This document shows positions 34,450 through 46,099 of a DNA stretch of 64,000 bases, in pieces. A program made the position numbers and the translations under genes. Source of the stretch: Cricetomys ansorgei (Eukaryota; Chordata; Mammalia; Rodentia; Nesomyidae); contig JAMJFZ010000769.1 in the NCBI GenBank assembly GCA_026225945.1, positions 2,580,001 to 2,644,000 of the forward strand, in the 5' to 3' direction. The notes beneath the pieces were generated by a model, which was given only the letters and a program-made list of their open reading frames with translations, made no database searches and was not told the origin of the DNA. The first letter of the stretch is position 1, and each line of letters starts with the position of its first letter.

Positions 34450-35450
34450 AACAATAATATAATTGGCTGTTAGATGATTCAAATATCTGAATGTCTTTTG
34501 TGCATTCTTAAAATTTTTATGTAAAACATAATAAACTTCCCAATTGAATTACATTGAAGCCATATCGTTCAGAGCATATCTGCCTGAGTGTGTACCTGTA
34601 TTGTGTTGATGGTGCAATGGGGGATACAAAATGAATTAAAAAATATTAACCTTAAGACATATATTAAAAACCCAAAATCTGAGAGATTTTTTGGTGTTTT
34701 TTTCTTCTTTTCAAATTCAATGTTAATACAAAAAAATGTTGCTAGGAAATATACATAAGTCATCCATGTTGTTTTCAGGTTAAGGTCCCATTCCAATAAG
34801 AACTAGCAAAAGTAAAGTCTAGTGTTAGGCTTTTTCAAATAAGCTTTTGATTTGTACTAACAATCATTCTTCTTCTTTTGATTACACACTTATTACTAAT
34901 GATTAAAGACCTTTCCTTTGGGCAATAGTTTTGAAGTGAACTGTTCAGCTCTCCTGTATTAACTTGGAACAATGATTATTTCTAGCTGTAATTCTCTACT
35001 AGGCTAATAATGCTTTGAATTAATTGACTATGTTACAAATGCGGAAAGATCTACTTGATGAATCTGACTGGGTAATTTTCTGTGAGTTGTGTTGGCTCAT
35101 TAAAAATACTGTGAATAACATAATGATTGAAAGAAAATCTTCCCTAAAGCAGCATTTATTTTGGAGATACATTACTTCTTACTTGTGAACTTGGCAGCTT
35201 GACCTAATGTAAAGTGATTGAAATTAACAACCACACAGCAAGTTACTAATGCCCATGCTGTGAGGTAGGTATTTGAACAAATGCAGTAAATAATGTCTTG
35301 ATAAATCACAACACTGGCTTTAAATTTTAAATCAACTGAGGTGGAAGAAAAGAAAACAATGCCCACATATATGCATGACTTTTTAGTCTCACTCTTCTAT
35401 TCCCAATATTGTAATACAAAACTAATAAACAGCAGCTATATAAAGATATC
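34450..35450. other. Unique AT-rich DNA
   Basis: No repeat or gene. The stretch 34900-35160 contains several short words that resemble homeodomain and SOX sites (TTAATTGAC, AACAATGATT), but such words are frequent in AT-rich DNA. Confidence 0.4.
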
Positions 35451-35451
35451 T

Positions 35452-35585
35452 TGGAAGCTATTGGCTCTAGCATCATCCTGGGTTTAAATCCTAATTCTAT
35501 TACTTAGTAGCTCATCAATTTTAGACAAGCCTCTATTCCTCTGTGCTTAATTTCCTAGGTTGGGTAGTACAAATAGAAATAGAAC
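35452..35585 (+). mobile_element. MIR SINE
   Basis: CCTGGGTTTAAATCCTAATTC, TTACTTAGTAGCTC and CCTCTGTGCTTAATTTCC follow the MIR order over more than 100 bp. Confidence 0.72.
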
Positions 35586-35587
35586 TT

Positions 35588-35705
35588 TTTCAGCTAGCCA
35601 CCAGTGGCACAAATTTATAATCCCAACCCACATGGGGCTGAGGTAGGAGAATTACCATGAGTCCAATGCAATTCTGAGCTACAGTATAAAATTTGTCTCA
35701 CCCCC
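35588..35705 (+). mobile_element. Old B1-type SINE
   Basis: TAGCCACCAGTGGCACAAAT, TAATCCCAACCCACATGGGG, CTGAGGTAGGAGAATTACC and AATTTGTCTCA fit an early 7SL-derived monomer with a single GAGCTACAG-type end. It is heavily diverged. Confidence 0.7.
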
Positions 35706-35977
35706 TCCATGCAAAGAGAGAAGTAGAATGTTTTACATAGGATAGTTAAAAGTTAATAATAAGAAACTGCAAAGTTTTTTTTAACATATTCCCTGGCATT
35801 TTGAAGCAGTTTTTAAAATTACATGATTATTGGTAATAACTATTATTTCCCTCATAGACTATATCGTGAATCAATAGCTAGATTATAACAATATGAAGAT
35901 GAGGATCACACACTATGTTTAGAAAGAGCTGTGTTTCTAAAGGCATCAAATGTTTTTCCTATTATCATACTTTTAGT

Positions 35978-36212
35978 ATTTGTGTGTGTGTGTGTGTGCG
36001 CGCGCGCGCGTGCGGGTGCACGCACACACATGTGCAGGAGTGCAAGTCCCACATGAAAGAACCCATGATACTCCACACATATGGAAGTCAGAGGACACTT
36101 ATAGAAGTCAGTTGATTCTTCTTCCATTATGTAAGTCCTAGACTCAAACTCAGATTCTAAGGCTTGATGGCATGTGCCTTAACCTGCTAAGGCATCTTAT
36201 TGGCTCATCTTC
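35978..36212 (-). mobile_element. B3-type SINE, antisense, with TG/CG microsatellite
   Basis: A (TG)n(CG)n run at about 35981-36012 occupies the tail side. ATATGGAAGTCAGAGGACAC, TCAGTTGATTCTTCTTCCA and AACCTGCTAAGGCATCTTAT follow as antisense B3. Confidence 0.8.
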
Positions 36213-36285
36213 ATACTTTATGTTCTTGAATATGGTCTTAATATACCGAAAGATACCTTAAAATACCTAAAGATGACTTCCAAAT

Positions 36286-37085
36286 CTTTTTTGTTCAAAG
36301 TCTGATCATTTATTTGTTACTCTTAGAGACTTACTTCTGACTGGACTCAAAAGGAGAAGCTCTCAGTGGAAACAGCCTGTGTCTCTTGGCAATGTGTTAC
36401 TAGAGTTTTTCTTTGGCTTCATTCTGGACAAAAGTTCAGCATGTTCTCTTGCTTCCCCTTATTCTTCTTAGTGTGTTTTTATATTACAATATACCTGAGA
36501 TAACAAGACATTGAATCTTGTGTGCTTTGGAGCCTGGGCTTCTTACTTTTGTTGTTTAAGGACTGTCTTGCAACATATTAGCAGATGTTGTAGTCTTAAA
36601 AAGATTGAAAAGTTATGGGTTCTGCTTAGCTTTGGGGCTACAACAGCCAAGGCATAGTAGCATCTGTCAGTCTGGGAATATCAGTCTCTCCCTTAAAAAA
36701 AATAACCAAGCTGAGAACATCAAGAACATCAGATTGATTTCCACAATGCATCTGTGAACAGACTTATACTTTCTCTCTCCAGTTCTCCTTCATCTATAAC
36801 AAGAACGTCCCTTACTCAAAAGCAGGTACACTTGCAGTGTGTGGATCAAGACATCCCACTTGGTGAGAAAATCTTGATTGTCATTCCCACAACATAACCT
36901 TTCTACTTTCACCCAAATCATCAGCAGCTATTTCTGTGGCCATGTGCTTCTTTTAGAATGTACAAAATTTGCATTCATCATCCACTTCAGTGAGTTTCTG
37001 ACAGCTGGTGACTGGGAAGGAGATGATACTCAGTTTCATCTTGATACAGTTGACTGCCTAGAAGAAGCCATGAAAAAGAGTTGAC
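36286..37085 (-). pseudogene. Rps6-ps: Processed pseudogene of ribosomal protein S6
   Basis: Read on the minus strand, this is a full-length, intronless copy of the RPS6 mRNA. The 5' UTR is recognisable (CTCTTTTTCATGGC), and the initiator ATG is at 37039-37037, opening M-K-L. The body follows RPS6 in order: the Met-Ala-Thr-Glu stretch near 36940, CTTTTGAGTAAGGGAC near 36820, AACTGGAGAGAGAAAG near 36780, and the C-terminal region with Arg-Ala-Ser near 36355. The S6 stop region is followed by a short 3' UTR with AATAAA at 36314-36309 and an A-rich end at about 36292-36286. It is dead: indels shift the frame, and a CAA to TAA change creates a stop near 36486-36484. Flanking 13-mers GACTTCCAAATCT (36275-36287) and GACCTCCCTATCT (37083-37095) match at 10 positions and mark LINE-1-mediated insertion. 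RPS6 itself is a 40S subunit protein; this copy has no expected function. Confidence 0.94.
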
Positions 37086-37129
37086 CTCCCTATCTCTTAA
37101 GGTAGAAGGTACATATTAACCATTTTTTC

Positions 37130-37465
37130 CTTATCTTAATGTTTATGTGCATGTGTTGTACATTCATGTATGTATGTATGTTTCCTTATGTGTGAGTGAA
37201 TATGTGTGTGCAGATGCATGTGCATATGTGTGCATGTGCCTGTGGATGCCTGAGATTGATATCTTCCTTGATCAGTCTTCTATCTTAATTCATGTAACAT
37301 AGTATCTAACTTAAACCCAGAGCATGATGTGTACAGTATAGCCAGTCTGTTTTAGGGATCTCTTGTCTCAGTGTTCTGATGCTAGTATTACAAGTGCACA
37401 TGGTTACTCTGCTCCTCTTGTTTGGGGAGCACATGCATTAACCTTTGAGTCTTCTTCTCAGCCAA
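37130..37465 (-). mobile_element. B4 SINE, antisense
   Basis: A TATG/TGTG-rich tail (37165-37240), then GCCTGTGGATGCCTGAGATT, TTGATATCTTCCTTGATCAG and a closing GCATTAACCTTTGAGTC fit antisense B4, the tRNA-B1 fusion SINE. Confidence 0.68.
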
Positions 37466-37853
37466 TACCTTTTTAAACCTAAATTAAACATATTCTTCCT
37501 TACATCTCTGCCAGGCCACAGGAAAGCAAGTATGCATATTCCATTTTTCTCTATCTAACAAACTATTACAAAATTTAGCATTTTAAAATATCACGTTAAT
37601 TGTTCCCTGTTTTGAAAGTTAAGAACTCAGGAAAAGTTTAATTAATAGTGTCTTTGGTCACATAATTTCAACTTACCAGGCTTATTATAGGTTGGGTTAG
37701 TTATTCTCTTGTGTAATACCGTAAGAGTCCTTATCTCTTACTCTACCCATTGTGAATCCCATTTTCACATGGCCTTTACATGCAACCAGGTCTTGATGAC
37801 ACAACAGCCTCAAGATGTTTGGATTTAATGCATGATGAATGAATAACCTAGAG

Positions 37854-38067
37854 CAGCAGTTCTTAACTTGTGAGTTGTAATCCTTTGGTTGGGTCCAGCA
37901 ACCCTTTCACAGGGGTCACCAAAGACCACCTGCATATCAGATATTTACATTATGATTCATAACAGTAGCAAAATTACAGTCATGAAATAACAAAAATAAT
38001 TTTATTGGGAGGTCACATGAGGAATTCTATTAAATGGTTGGAGCATTAAGAAGGTTGCAAAACACTG
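37854..38067 (+). mobile_element. URR1-type hAT DNA transposon (second copy)
   Basis: Left end CAGCAGTTCTTAACTTGTGA and right end GGTTGCAAAACACTG are decayed inverted repeats. ACAGGGGTCACCAAAGACC, TTACATTATGATTCATAACA and AGCAAAATTACAG are strongly URR1. Flanking 8-mers ACCTAGAG and CCATAGAG match at six positions, consistent with a hAT target duplication. It is more diverged than the copy at 12459. Confidence 0.87.
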
Positions 38068-38079
38068 CCATAGAGTAAG

Positions 38080-40195
38080 ATTTCAAGAGGAGTACATGGA
38101 TACTGTTCTTTTTTTGAAATGCCCCACTCAGATCTTGGCACAGTTTGACATTAAGGACTTTCTATTGCTCAAAGCAGTTGACAGCTTACTCAGATTCAGG
38201 GAAGATGATCTTGAACACAGTTTTCAGAGAGAGAAGACTAAAGAATCTCTAGCCATTTTTATCTACCACAGAATCACATAACTTTATAACTGCATTTTAA
38301 GGCATTATCATTTGTTGAGTCATTATTGAAGTACTGGCACCTATAAAATATGTTATTTCAGGATAATTTGTTAAATTAAAATAGATATTAGATGTCATAT
38401 TTTATTTCACAAATCCTGAAAGTCTTCTTTGGATTTAATTTCCTTCTGTAGTTTTCTTATTTTATTCAAATGTCATCCATTTGTACAAATTTTTCTTGAA
38501 TGAAATGAAAACATATAAAGACCATTTGCAATTATGTTCTCAAGAGTGGCTATCAATTACATAAAGTTAAATATATCAAAAAAAGTAAACTCAATAGAAC
38601 AGGAAAATTTGTGAAAGCAAGAGAAAATTTATAGTTAAAATGTCAGTCACTAACAAAAATTTCTACCTTGGTCTATTTTTAAAAAATAATTATTTTCATC
38701 CAGAGCTGAGTTTTTAAGTAATTTTAGTAACGGAAAAGTTGCTTAGCCACCTAATGGAGTTAATTCCAATGGGGTAAAAAAGTGTTTCATGAGATTTTGT
38801 GCTAAAAAGAATTGTTTTAAGTATGACAATTTATTATACATTTCTGAATGTTACAATGTCATTAGCCTATATGCTTAATGGCACTAGTATGTATAGCTGA
38901 CAAAGAGATTCAGTATCTTAGACCTTGAACTGAAGGAGGCCAAAATATCATTTTGTCAGGCTTCTACTTAGGAAATTAACTCAAGTGATATCTGGCTCAT
39001 GGCAAACATCTGACCATTATAAAAAAAGGTGACCATTTCTCACTTTTATCACATCCTTTTGTATCCAGAAAGTCATTATCGAAGTTGAATGACTATGCTG
39101 TTAATGACACTTGTGCACATTTAAAAACAGAAGAATGAACATCTTGAATCCTGACTTAATCAGCCATAGTGAGCAAGACAACTTCTGATATGGAATTGAA
39201 ATTTGCCGTGAAAGATGGGAGAAGGTAAAGGTAGCCCTTGACATACTGACATATAGGAGTCAATTATGAAATAATAGTTGTTTAAATGGAGGTTTTCCAT
39301 TCCTGTGAGAATGTACACAGTTCAAGAACAAGTTTGAGTTATTTTACTTCTTTGCACAATATCGCAGTTGGCCAAAAGGAGCTTGAATATCACCGCACTG
39401 TGCTTTTTGAGGTTAGGATGGAGACACCAGTGTGAAATCCAAGAAAGATAATCTAGATAGCAGCCAACATTCACTCTTGTTGTGACAGGGAGACTAGTTA
39501 ATTCTCAAAAACACACTCAACTTTAAGACCTATCTTGTGACTATTTAAGATACATGCAGAAAGATAATTCGTAAATGATACTAAATTAATCATCCTGAAA
39601 TAGGGAGATAGCCCTGAATTTTCTGGATAATCTCAAAACGTGTTCATATGAGTCAAGGGAAAAGGAAATCAGAATCAGACAGGTATCTGTGTAAAAGTAA
39701 ACGTCTAAGAGTTTCTTACTAGAGTTATCTGCCTGGAATTCAATGGATGTATGTACTGGAGGGTAATTTATTTCAAAGTTGAAGAGTCAAGCCTATGAGA
39801 GCCCGATAACTTTTTATTGGATCCCAAGGCTGAGGAGAAGAATCTAAAATTGATATAGCAATTACAGAGTTGGATTTTTCGGAAAAGAATAGACAATTCT
39901 AGTTTTTTGTGTCTTCTCCAGAGAGTCAGATAAATGTATTGATTAAAGGATTGACAATACGTAAAATTGGTACTACCCTAAACTCTCTTCAATTAGAAAA
40001 TGACAATGAGTAGCGTGTTTATTTTCCAGAATATTATGACCCAGTTACCAAGGAGAAAATAGATCTGATTAGTCAAATTTATGAACATTTCTAAGGAGTG
40101 TTGTTTAATGGAGAAAAGAGAATGAAAAAATAACACATAGAACATGATATCATTGCTATGAAAATATAAATTTTATACATATAATTGTTGTGTAT
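38080..40195. other. Unique AT-rich DNA
   Basis: About 2.1 kb with no recognisable repeat or gene, one of the longest repeat-free runs in the window. Confidence 0.4.
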
Positions 40196-40204
40196 ATGAA
40201 GACC

Positions 40205-40535
40205 TGTTGAAAGAACTGTCCATTCCTGACTCCAACCCTGCCTTCAATGAGTCAGCACACCAATAGCCATGTTATCTCTAATGGGCAAGGCAACACACTA
40301 CTTGCTCCATATCCTACTCCTTTAAAGGGACACCATCACCCCCACCATGCTGTCTCCTTTTGTCCTTCTCTGAGGCAGCTATTCTGTGTCTGTTTCTACA
40401 TCCAACTGCCTGCCCACATGCCTCCAATAAATCTCTTATATGGAATTCTGTTGTGGGGTGTCTTTTCAGTTTTCCTTAGGGCCCCTTTTGCTGGGAAATC
40501 CTTCTGCCACAAAATCCATTACAAATATAAAATCA
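40205..40535 (+). mobile_element. Probable LTR fragment
   Basis: CCTTTAAAGGGACACCATC, then a CT-rich stretch, AATAAA at 40426-40431 followed by CTCTTATATGG, and a TGTTGTGGGGTGTC-type end. This order, promoter-like part then poly(A) signal then short U5, fits a retroviral LTR. The family is not recognised. Confidence 0.45.
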
Positions 40536-41201
40536 AAACTTGACACCATGTTATGCTCCCAACATTACTAAACACTTCATTATCAGAATAAATAATGATA
40601 ATGAAGATATTTATAATAATGTCATCACCTTTAGTGACCCCCATCCTAAGGAAAATTAAATTTTGAATACTTTCTATAAACATGCCCCACCAAGCAGAAC
40701 CAATGCTTTCTTCTGCTAGTATGTGAAGACATACATTTTAGGTTTTATGAATACCACATTCTTGTGAGGTCTTTAGTATTTTTTATGATGATTAAGCTCA
40801 TATAAACTGAGCATATTTGGTAATCTTGTATTTTTCTCTTTAAATACATCTTACATTTGCACTTTTTTTCTATTCTTAATGTGAAAATCACAAATCTGGC
40901 TTCCTTGCATTCATTGAACATAACCTTTCTCTTTCCTTTTCTAAACAGACTATGTGTCTGGTTCTTTCCTTGACATTCAATGAGCATGCTGATAAGTGAA
41001 TAAAAATATCAAACTAACGTAATAGCAATGTGGTTGTCATATGGGATTTGAGTCTTTCTGCAATAATTTCTTTTTCCCTTTTATTGAAACTTTTTCTGAT
41101 CGTTTTCCCTCCCTCTAATCCTTCTATTTCATCACTATCTCCCCTCACAATTAGATCCATGCCCTATCTCTCATTAGAAAACAAAGAGGCTTCTATGGGA
41201 T

Positions 41202-41309
41202 AATAATAAAATAAAATAAAATAAAATAAAATAAAATAAAATAAAATAAAACAAAACAAAACAAAACAAAATAAAATAAAATAAAATAAAATAAAATAAA
41301 ATAAAATAA
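41202..41309 (+). repeat. (TAAAA)n/(CAAAA)n pentanucleotide repeat
   Basis: About 20 units of ATAAA, with a central block of four ACAAA units. It sits inside the LINE-1 3' UTR, where a shorter such tract is usual, and has expanded here. Confidence 0.94.
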
Positions 41310-44300
41310 GACAAAACAAAAAGTAATACCTCAGAACAGGAAAAGACCCCAAGAAAAGTCACATGAAATATACAGATTTAGAGATCTACCCATTTGCACA
41401 CTCAGAAATCTCATAAAATTACAAAAATGAAAGCAAAAGATATAAGCAAAATATGTAAGCAAAAATATAAAAGCAAAGACCTGTAGAGTAAAAAGAGAGA
41501 CAAAATATAAATACAATAATATAAAAAATTAAAAGATGAGAAAATTAAAAATTAGCTCTGGCAAAACATTATGAGACAAGGAACCTCCAATGATGCCATT
41601 GAGTTAATTGGAGATTGCTACTGGATTAGGGAAGGGGGCATATGTCCACTTCTCCTTTTAGCTCTAGGATCCTATCTGGTGCAGACCCATGTAGGTCTCA
41701 TGAATACTGTCTCAGTCTCTGTAAATTCATATGTGCTTCTATCCTTGTAATTTACAGGGCTTTGTTTCCTTCATGTCCTCCACTGTTTCTGGCTCTTACA
41801 CTCTTTCTGCCTCCTTTTATAGGAGGTTCCCTGAGCTCTGAGGGGAGAAATTTGATGGAGAATCTTATCTGGGGCAGAGTGTTCCAAAGTGTCTTATTCT
41901 TTGCATAATGTCCCACAAGATTTGTGACACCACTACACTAACATATTTTGTAGATAGGACACCAGTGTAGATCAAAGGATTTGTGGCAGGATAGGTGTAT
42001 ACATTTCTCCATTGGTCGAATTGCAGAGTACTTTCCTGTACCAAAGACTCTAGCATGGAAGGATGAAAAGTCTATGCAGGCACCAACTGAACTCCATGTT
42101 CACTGAGTTGTGTTGGTGTTGTCTTTGGCAATGGAGCATTGCTGTCGGTGTGTGAAGAGCAATCTACAGACTTGGCAACAGCTTGTGTTGTTTGAGGGTT
42201 CCCATAGGTTCCCTATGGCCAACAACTCAATTAGATGTAACCCAATCTTCAAGAATCTTCATTTTGTATCAAGAGATGCATAGATGAGGTTATAATTATA
42301 ATTGCCTTATAATTTGGTGATATCATTTAGATTCACATCATATACGTATATATTTTACAAAGCTTCTACTGCATTAGATTCTAATACTATCCCTCAAATG
42401 GTCATTAATTTTAGCTGTCTCTCTCTATATCTCCTTCCTTATGCCTCTTTCCCCCACCTTCTCCCAACTTGATCCTCCTGTTTTAGCCTCTCCCCATGCA
42501 CCTACAACTATCCAATTTCCTTTTCTGAGGGAAATTCATCTGTTCCACACATCTCTTAATGTTTTCCTAATCTCTATAGTTTTATGGATAATACCTTGGA
42601 TATCCTTGACTTAACAGCTAATAGCTACATATGAACGAATACATGAATCTGAGTTAACTCACTCAGATTATTTTTTCTCTTGTTATATCTACTTACTTGG
42701 AAATTTCCTGATTTTTTTGTTTTTAGTGGCTGAATAATATTCCCTTGTGCTATTGTATCTGTACCATACGTCCTTTATCCATTTATCTGTTGAGAGACAT
42801 GTAGGTTATATCCCATTTCTGGCTATTATATAGAGAGCAGGAATGAAGATGGTTGAATAAAATAATCTGTGGTAGGATGAAGCGTCTTTGGGCATTTTCC
42901 CAAAAATGGCAGAGTGGGTCATTGAGATAGATTAATTCATATCTTCTGGAGAAACTGTACATTAGTTTCCATAGTGGCTGTACAAGTTTGCACTCTCACA
43001 GCAATGGATGAGTGTCTCTCTTACTCTATATCCTTCCCAGTATGAGCTGTTTGTTTTATTGAACTTATCCATTGTGATTGGTATGAGATGAAATCTGAAA
43101 CTAGTTTTGATTTGCATTATCCTGATGACTAAGGATCTTGAACATTGTTAAGAGTTTCTCAGCCATTTTAGTTTTTTCTTTTGAAAATTCTCTGTTTAGA
43201 TCTGTATGCTATTTTTCATTGGGTTGTTATCTTGATATAAAGTTTTCTGAGTTCTTTATATATCTTAGATATTAGTCCTCTATTGGACACAGGGTTGGTA
43301 GGAAAAAATTCTATTTGTAGTCTGTGGCTTCATTGGGATGACAGTGTCCTTTCCCATACAGAAGCTTTTAAGTTTCATGAGGTCCCATTTGTTAATTGTT
43401 GATATTAGTGTCTACACTACCAATGTTTTGTTCAGAAAATTATCTCCTTTGCCAATGAGTTGAAGTATATTTCCTACTTTCTCTTTTATCATGTGCAATG
43501 TATGTGGTTTTTATGTTATGTTAGTTACGTTTGGGGTTAAGTTTCTTGCAGGATGAAAAAATTGGTTCTATTTTCATTCTTCTACATGCAGCCATCCAAA
43601 TTTGATCAATGCCATTTGTTGAAGATGCTGTCTTCTATCCAGTGTGTATTTCTGGCTTCTGTATTTAAAAAAATCAGGTATCCATAGGTGTGAGGATTTA
43701 TGACTAGATCTTCAATTCTATTTCATTGATTGTCGTGTCTTTCTTTGCCCAATACCATACTTATTTTATTACTATAGCTCTGTAGTACAATTTGAGGTGT
43801 GTGAATGGTGATAGCAGGTATTTAATTGTTCAGCATTGTTTTAGGTATCCTGTGTATTTTGTTTCAATGTGAAATTGAAAATTGTGCTTTCACGATCTGT
43901 GAAAAATTGTACTAGAATTTTGGTATGTATTGCAATGAGTCTATAGACTGATTTTGGTACCATAGCCACATTTACTAGGTTATTTCTACTGATTCACAAT
44001 GATGGAGAATTTTTCCATTTTCTAGTATCTTCTTCAATTTCTTTCTTCACAGAGTTAAAAGTTTGTTTGTTTTTTTTTTCCTAGAAGTGTTTCACTTGCT
44101 TGATTAGACTTACACCAAGATATTTTATATTATTTTAGGCTATTGTGAAATGTGTCATTTCCATGACTTTTTTTTCTCAGTCTGATATTTGTATATACGA
44201 GGGCTACTGATCTTTGTGAGTTTAATTTTGTATCCAGCTACTTTGCTGAAAGTGTTTATCAGCTGTAGAAGTTCCCAGATAGATATTTTAAGGTAACTTA

Positions 44301-45148
44301 TATATACTATTATATCATTTGCAAATAAAGATACTTTGACTTTGGTCTTCCTTCAGTTGTCATATTGGTTTAGCTAAGATTTCAAGTACTATATTGAAAA
44401 GGTATGGAGAGCATGGAGAACCATTTCTTGTTCCTGATTTTAGTGGAATTCCTTTGAGTTTCTCTCCATTTAAATTAATGTTGGCTATGGGCTTGCATAA
44501 ACAGCCTTTTTTATATTTAGATATTTCCCTTGGAGCCCTAGGCTTTCTAGACTATTATCACGATAGAGTGTTGGATGTTGTCAAAGGCATTTTCTTCAAG
44601 TAATAAAATGATCATGTGTTTTTTTTTCCTTTCAGTTTATTTACATAGTAGATTATATTTATTAATTTTTGTATATTGAGTCATCCCTGCATCTCCAGGA
44701 TGAAGTCTACTTGATCATGGTGCTTGATCTTCTGATGTGTTATTTGATGTAATCTGCAAGCATTTTATGGAGTATTTTTGCATCTATGTTCATAAGGGAA
44801 TTTGGTTTGTAATTTCTGTTTCTTTGTTTGGTCTTTATGTAATTTGAGTATCATGGTAACCATGGCCACATAAAATTAATTGGATAGTGTCATTTTTGTT
44901 TCTATTTTGTTGATTACTTTGACGAGTATTGGTATTAACTCTTCCTTGAAAGCTTGATAGAATTTCGCATTAAAACTGTCTGGCCTTGGGCTTTTTTGGT
45001 TTGGAAATTTTTAATGACTGATGCTATTTAAATTGCTTATCCCATCTAGGTTTAACTTTGTTAAATGGTACCTATTGAGAAAATTATCCATTTATTTTAG
45101 AGTTTTCAATTTATTGAAGTACAGGTTTTTAAAGTTTGTTTGAAAATG

Positions 45149-45949
45149 TGTTGGGGTTAAAAATCAAATCAACCATGAGGTTGCAAGATAAGGAATTTGT
45201 TAACAGTGGGGCCAATATTCTCTGGAGAGAGACTGCATGCTCCTGAAGATGCTTGATTCTCTTTTATACCAATTTTTGCCAGCCAGAGCAACTAAAAAGG
45301 AAAATAATTGGACTGCAGTTAACAAAGCCATATCATAAAGTTTAAAAATTGACAGTTTACCAAAAAAGAGATCCCAATGGATGCTACCTACTTCATGTTG
45401 TCCTCCGAGGGCAGATAAATTCCACCTTGGACCAGCAGCTATGCAAACATCATTTCTGCTATCCCATTCTTTTGTCTTGGTTTATAGACTACTAGAAGGG
45501 AAAAAATGTGTACCGTGATATCCAGCAGTTTGTAGATTTAAGACCCCACATTCCAATCTTTTGTTAGTGATAAGTGGGATAAAGGAGAAATTTAATTGTC
45601 TGTTACTACTTTCTGCTGACATGGGGCATCTTTGTTAAGGACCCCAAAATGTCTGAACATGGGCAGAATCTGAGAAGAGCAAACTTTTGCACTCTCTGTT
45701 GAGGTCCTGTGGGACCACCAGGGCATAGGGTCATTTTGTCACAATCTGTGGCTGGAACACTCTGTGGTTTTATGGCAAACATAGTCTGAAGGCAACTGTA
45801 GAGACAGGGTAATCATTAATTAAGCATAGATTAATAAAAGGAAAAAAAAGGTTGGCTTTAGTCAAGAGTACTGGAAAAAATAAGTTTTGTAGAAAAACAA
45901 GTTACCCAATCATCTAGGAAGCAAGATGCAAACAATTTGTAAAGGCACA
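45149..45949 (-). mobile_element. Solo LTR with perfect 6-bp target duplication
   Basis: An 801-bp insertion interrupts LINE-1 ORF2. It starts TGTTGGGG and ends GGCACA, and both flanks are AAAATG (45143-45148 and 45950-45955). TG...CA ends with a 6-bp duplication indicate a class II (ERVK-like) integration. The strand comes from a TATA box on the minus strand, GGTATAAAAG at 45270-45261. No retroviral interior remains, so the LTRs recombined. The family is not recognised. Confidence 0.9.
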
Positions 45950-46099
45950 AAAATGGGGACAGGATATAGCAACATCTTTATGATTCTATGGATGTCCTCT
46001 CTGCTGTTAAGTTTGCATTTTCTTTCTTATCTCATTAATTAGAATAGTCTCTTTTTGACTTTTGGTTAATTTAGATAACAGTTTGATGATGCTACAAAA

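Larger units (their letters stand above)
41040..46095 (-). mobile_element. LINE-1 (Lx-like), antisense, split by a solo LTR
   Basis: The largest repeat in the window. The 3' UTR is at the low-coordinate side (about 41040-42600). It is recognised by TAGAAAACAAAGAGGCTTCT, CTCTTTCTGCCTCCTTTTAT and GGTTCCCTGAGCTCTGAGGG. ORF2 remnants run from about 42600 to 45142 and resume at about 45956-46095. On the minus strand the reverse transcriptase box reads Phe-Ala-Asn-Asp (44325-44314) instead of the catalytic Phe-Ala-Asp-Asp. Many stops and frameshifts are present, so it is inactive. The 5' part of ORF2, all of ORF1 and the promoter are absent, which is usual 5' truncation. Confidence 0.9.

Noticed and set aside
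36878..37084. 68-residue plus-strand ORF
   Set aside because: It is antisense to the RPS6 pseudogene.
41164..41362. Phe/Ile/Leu/Tyr-repeat ORFs on the minus strand
   Set aside because: Produced by the TAAAA/CAAAA microsatellite.
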